A stretch of 13,568 nucleotides of DNA from Peptostreptococcus sp. (GTDB taxonomy: Bacteria > Bacillota > Clostridia > Peptostreptococcales > Peptostreptococcaceae), in contig JAHHSS010000037.1 in the NCBI GenBank assembly GCA_020025095.1, forward strand, positions 1-13,568, written 5' to 3'. The position numbers were made by a program, and so were the translations under genes. Below are positions 12,962 through 13,568 of this stretch, piece after piece; positions within the stretch are counted from its first letter, which is position 1, and each line of letters begins with the position of its first letter. Under the pieces are notes generated by a model. It was not told the origin of the DNA. It did no database searches and saw only the letters and a list, made by a program, of their open reading frames with translations.

Positions 12962-12997
12962 AACAATAGCTTGTGGTCAATACCACAAGCTATTGTT
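12962..12997 (-). promoter_or_regulatory. Strong intergenic hairpin between dnaK and dnaJ
   Basis: A perfect 16-bp stem (12962-12977 with 12982-12997) with a 4-base loop lies between the dnaK stop and the dnaJ ribosome-binding site. On the minus strand it is followed by AATTAATAAAAAGG, not a U-tract, so it is not a standard terminator. It may attenuate, protect the upstream mRNA end, or mark a processing site lowering dnaJ relative to dnaK. Confidence 0.65.
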
Positions 12998-13059
12998 TTG
13001 TATCAACACTCTTTAAATTATATTCTAAAGCTATTTGAATGTCTATACTATTTTACTTA

Positions 13060-13568
13060 TTACTTATCGTCTACTTCTGTAAAGTCGGCATCTACAACAT
13101 TATCATCCTTTGGACCTTCATTAGTTGACTGAGCTCCACTTGTACCTGCCTGCTGCTGTGCTGCTTGAGCCTGTGCATACATTTCCTGAGATATCTTCTG
13201 GAATTTATTCATTAATTCATCTACTGCAGCCTTTATTTCATCAGCTGAAGAATCTTCCTTATCTTTAACTTCTCTAACTTTTGCAATTGCAGCTTCTATA
13301 TCAGTTTTTTCATTTTCAGGTAACTTATCACCTAATTCTTCTAATGTCTGTTCAGTCTGATATGCAACTGATTCTGCATGGTTAACAGCTTCTATTCTTT
13401 CCTTCTTCTTCTTATCTGCTTCTGCATTTGCTTCAGCTTCTTTTACTTTCTTTTCTATTTCTTCTTCTGACATATTAGTGTTAGAAGTTATTGTTATCTT
13501 CTGTTCCTTACCAGTTCCTAAATCCTTAGCTGTAACATTAACTATACCATTTGCATCTATATCGAAAG
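13060..13568 (-). CDS. dnaK: Chaperone DnaK (Hsp70), C-terminal part
   Basis: The last 168 complete codons of dnaK, open to the window edge. The fragment begins in the last strands of the substrate-binding beta domain (FDIDANGIVNVTAKDLGTGK, then EQKITITS). It continues through the alpha-helical lid (NMSEEEIEKKVKEAEANAEA, then DKKKKERIEAVNHAESVAYQ) and ends in a Gln/Ala/Gly-rich disordered tail with the acidic terminus VVDADFTEVDDK, the usual grip for GrpE/DnaJ partners. The nucleotide-binding domain is outside. An internal ATG (13471-13473) is not a real start, since conserved sequence continues upstream. dnaJ follows after 124 bases. The rest of the heat-shock operon (hrcA, grpE) and any CIRCE element would be off the right edge. 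Confidence 0.97.
   Translation of the reverse strand, partial: FDIDANGIVNVTAKDLGTGKEQKITITSNTNMSEEEIEKKVKEAEANAEADKKKKERIEAVNHAESVAYQTEQTLEELGDKLPENEKTDIEAAIAKVREVKDKEDSSADEIKAAVDELMNKFQKISQEMYAQAQAAQQQAGTSGAQSTNEGPKDDNVVDADFTEVDDK

Noticed and set aside
1..13568. CRISPR array, tRNA/rRNA genes, insertion sequence, prophage, toxin-antitoxin or defence island
   Set aside because: I saw no regularly spaced repeats, no tRNA-like fold, no transposase or integrase motif and no cluster of unknown accessory genes; nearly all genes are conserved housekeeping genes.

Overview
The window is chromosomal DNA from a low-GC Gram-positive anaerobe (roughly 30% GC by eye). Strong AGGAGG-type ribosome-binding sites, frequent TTG/GTG starts and the gene content and order (dnaK-dnaJ-prmA-rsmE-mtaB, hit-rpsU-yqeY, hpf, phoH-ybeY-dgkA-era) point to the Clostridia. 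Peptostreptococcaceae or a close relative is my best guess, by resemblance of proteins and order; no search was run. All genes are on the minus strand except one small membrane-protein gene at 5983-6363. Transcription therefore mostly runs from high to low coordinates.

Read in transcription order, the right edge holds the 3' end of dnaK, then a strong intergenic hairpin, dnaJ and its terminator. Next come prmA-rsmE (one operon), mtaB, ybjQ, hit and rpsU-yqeY, most groups with a recognisable promoter. The middle holds an accessory pair that diverges from a shared intergenic region: a TDT/SLAC1-TehA-type membrane transporter (4577-5716, minus) and an HsmA/TIGR03987-family four-helix membrane protein (5983-6363, plus). 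Left of these lie hpf, phoH, ybeY, a fused undecaprenol/diacylglycerol kinase-PAP2 phosphatase gene and era. At the left edge are the first 23 codons of an unrecognised gene.

Most of the genes serve ribosome and protein quality control. Era, YbeY, RsmE and S21 all act at or near the 3' end of 16S rRNA. PrmA methylates L11, MtaB modifies tRNA A37, HPF hibernates ribosomes and DnaK/DnaJ fold proteins. The DgkA-PAP2 fusion handles lipid carriers in the envelope. This is mainly conserved housekeeping DNA, and I see no CRISPR array, transposon, prophage, toxin-antitoxin pair, tRNA or rRNA gene.

The points worth a second look are regulatory or architectural. Four promoters share the 9-mer TGATATAAT (extended -10) and two more carry a TGnTATAAT variant. 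A 7+7 inverted repeat surrounds the hpf -10 box. A 16-bp perfect hairpin separates dnaK from dnaJ, and another hairpin lies in the rpsU leader. The HsmA-like gene has no linked regulator, the kinase and phosphatase are fused behind an octalysine tract, and several genes usually found around phoH and ybeY are missing here. Several starts were moved downstream of the longest reading frame because the Shine-Dalgarno sequence overlaps the upstream start.
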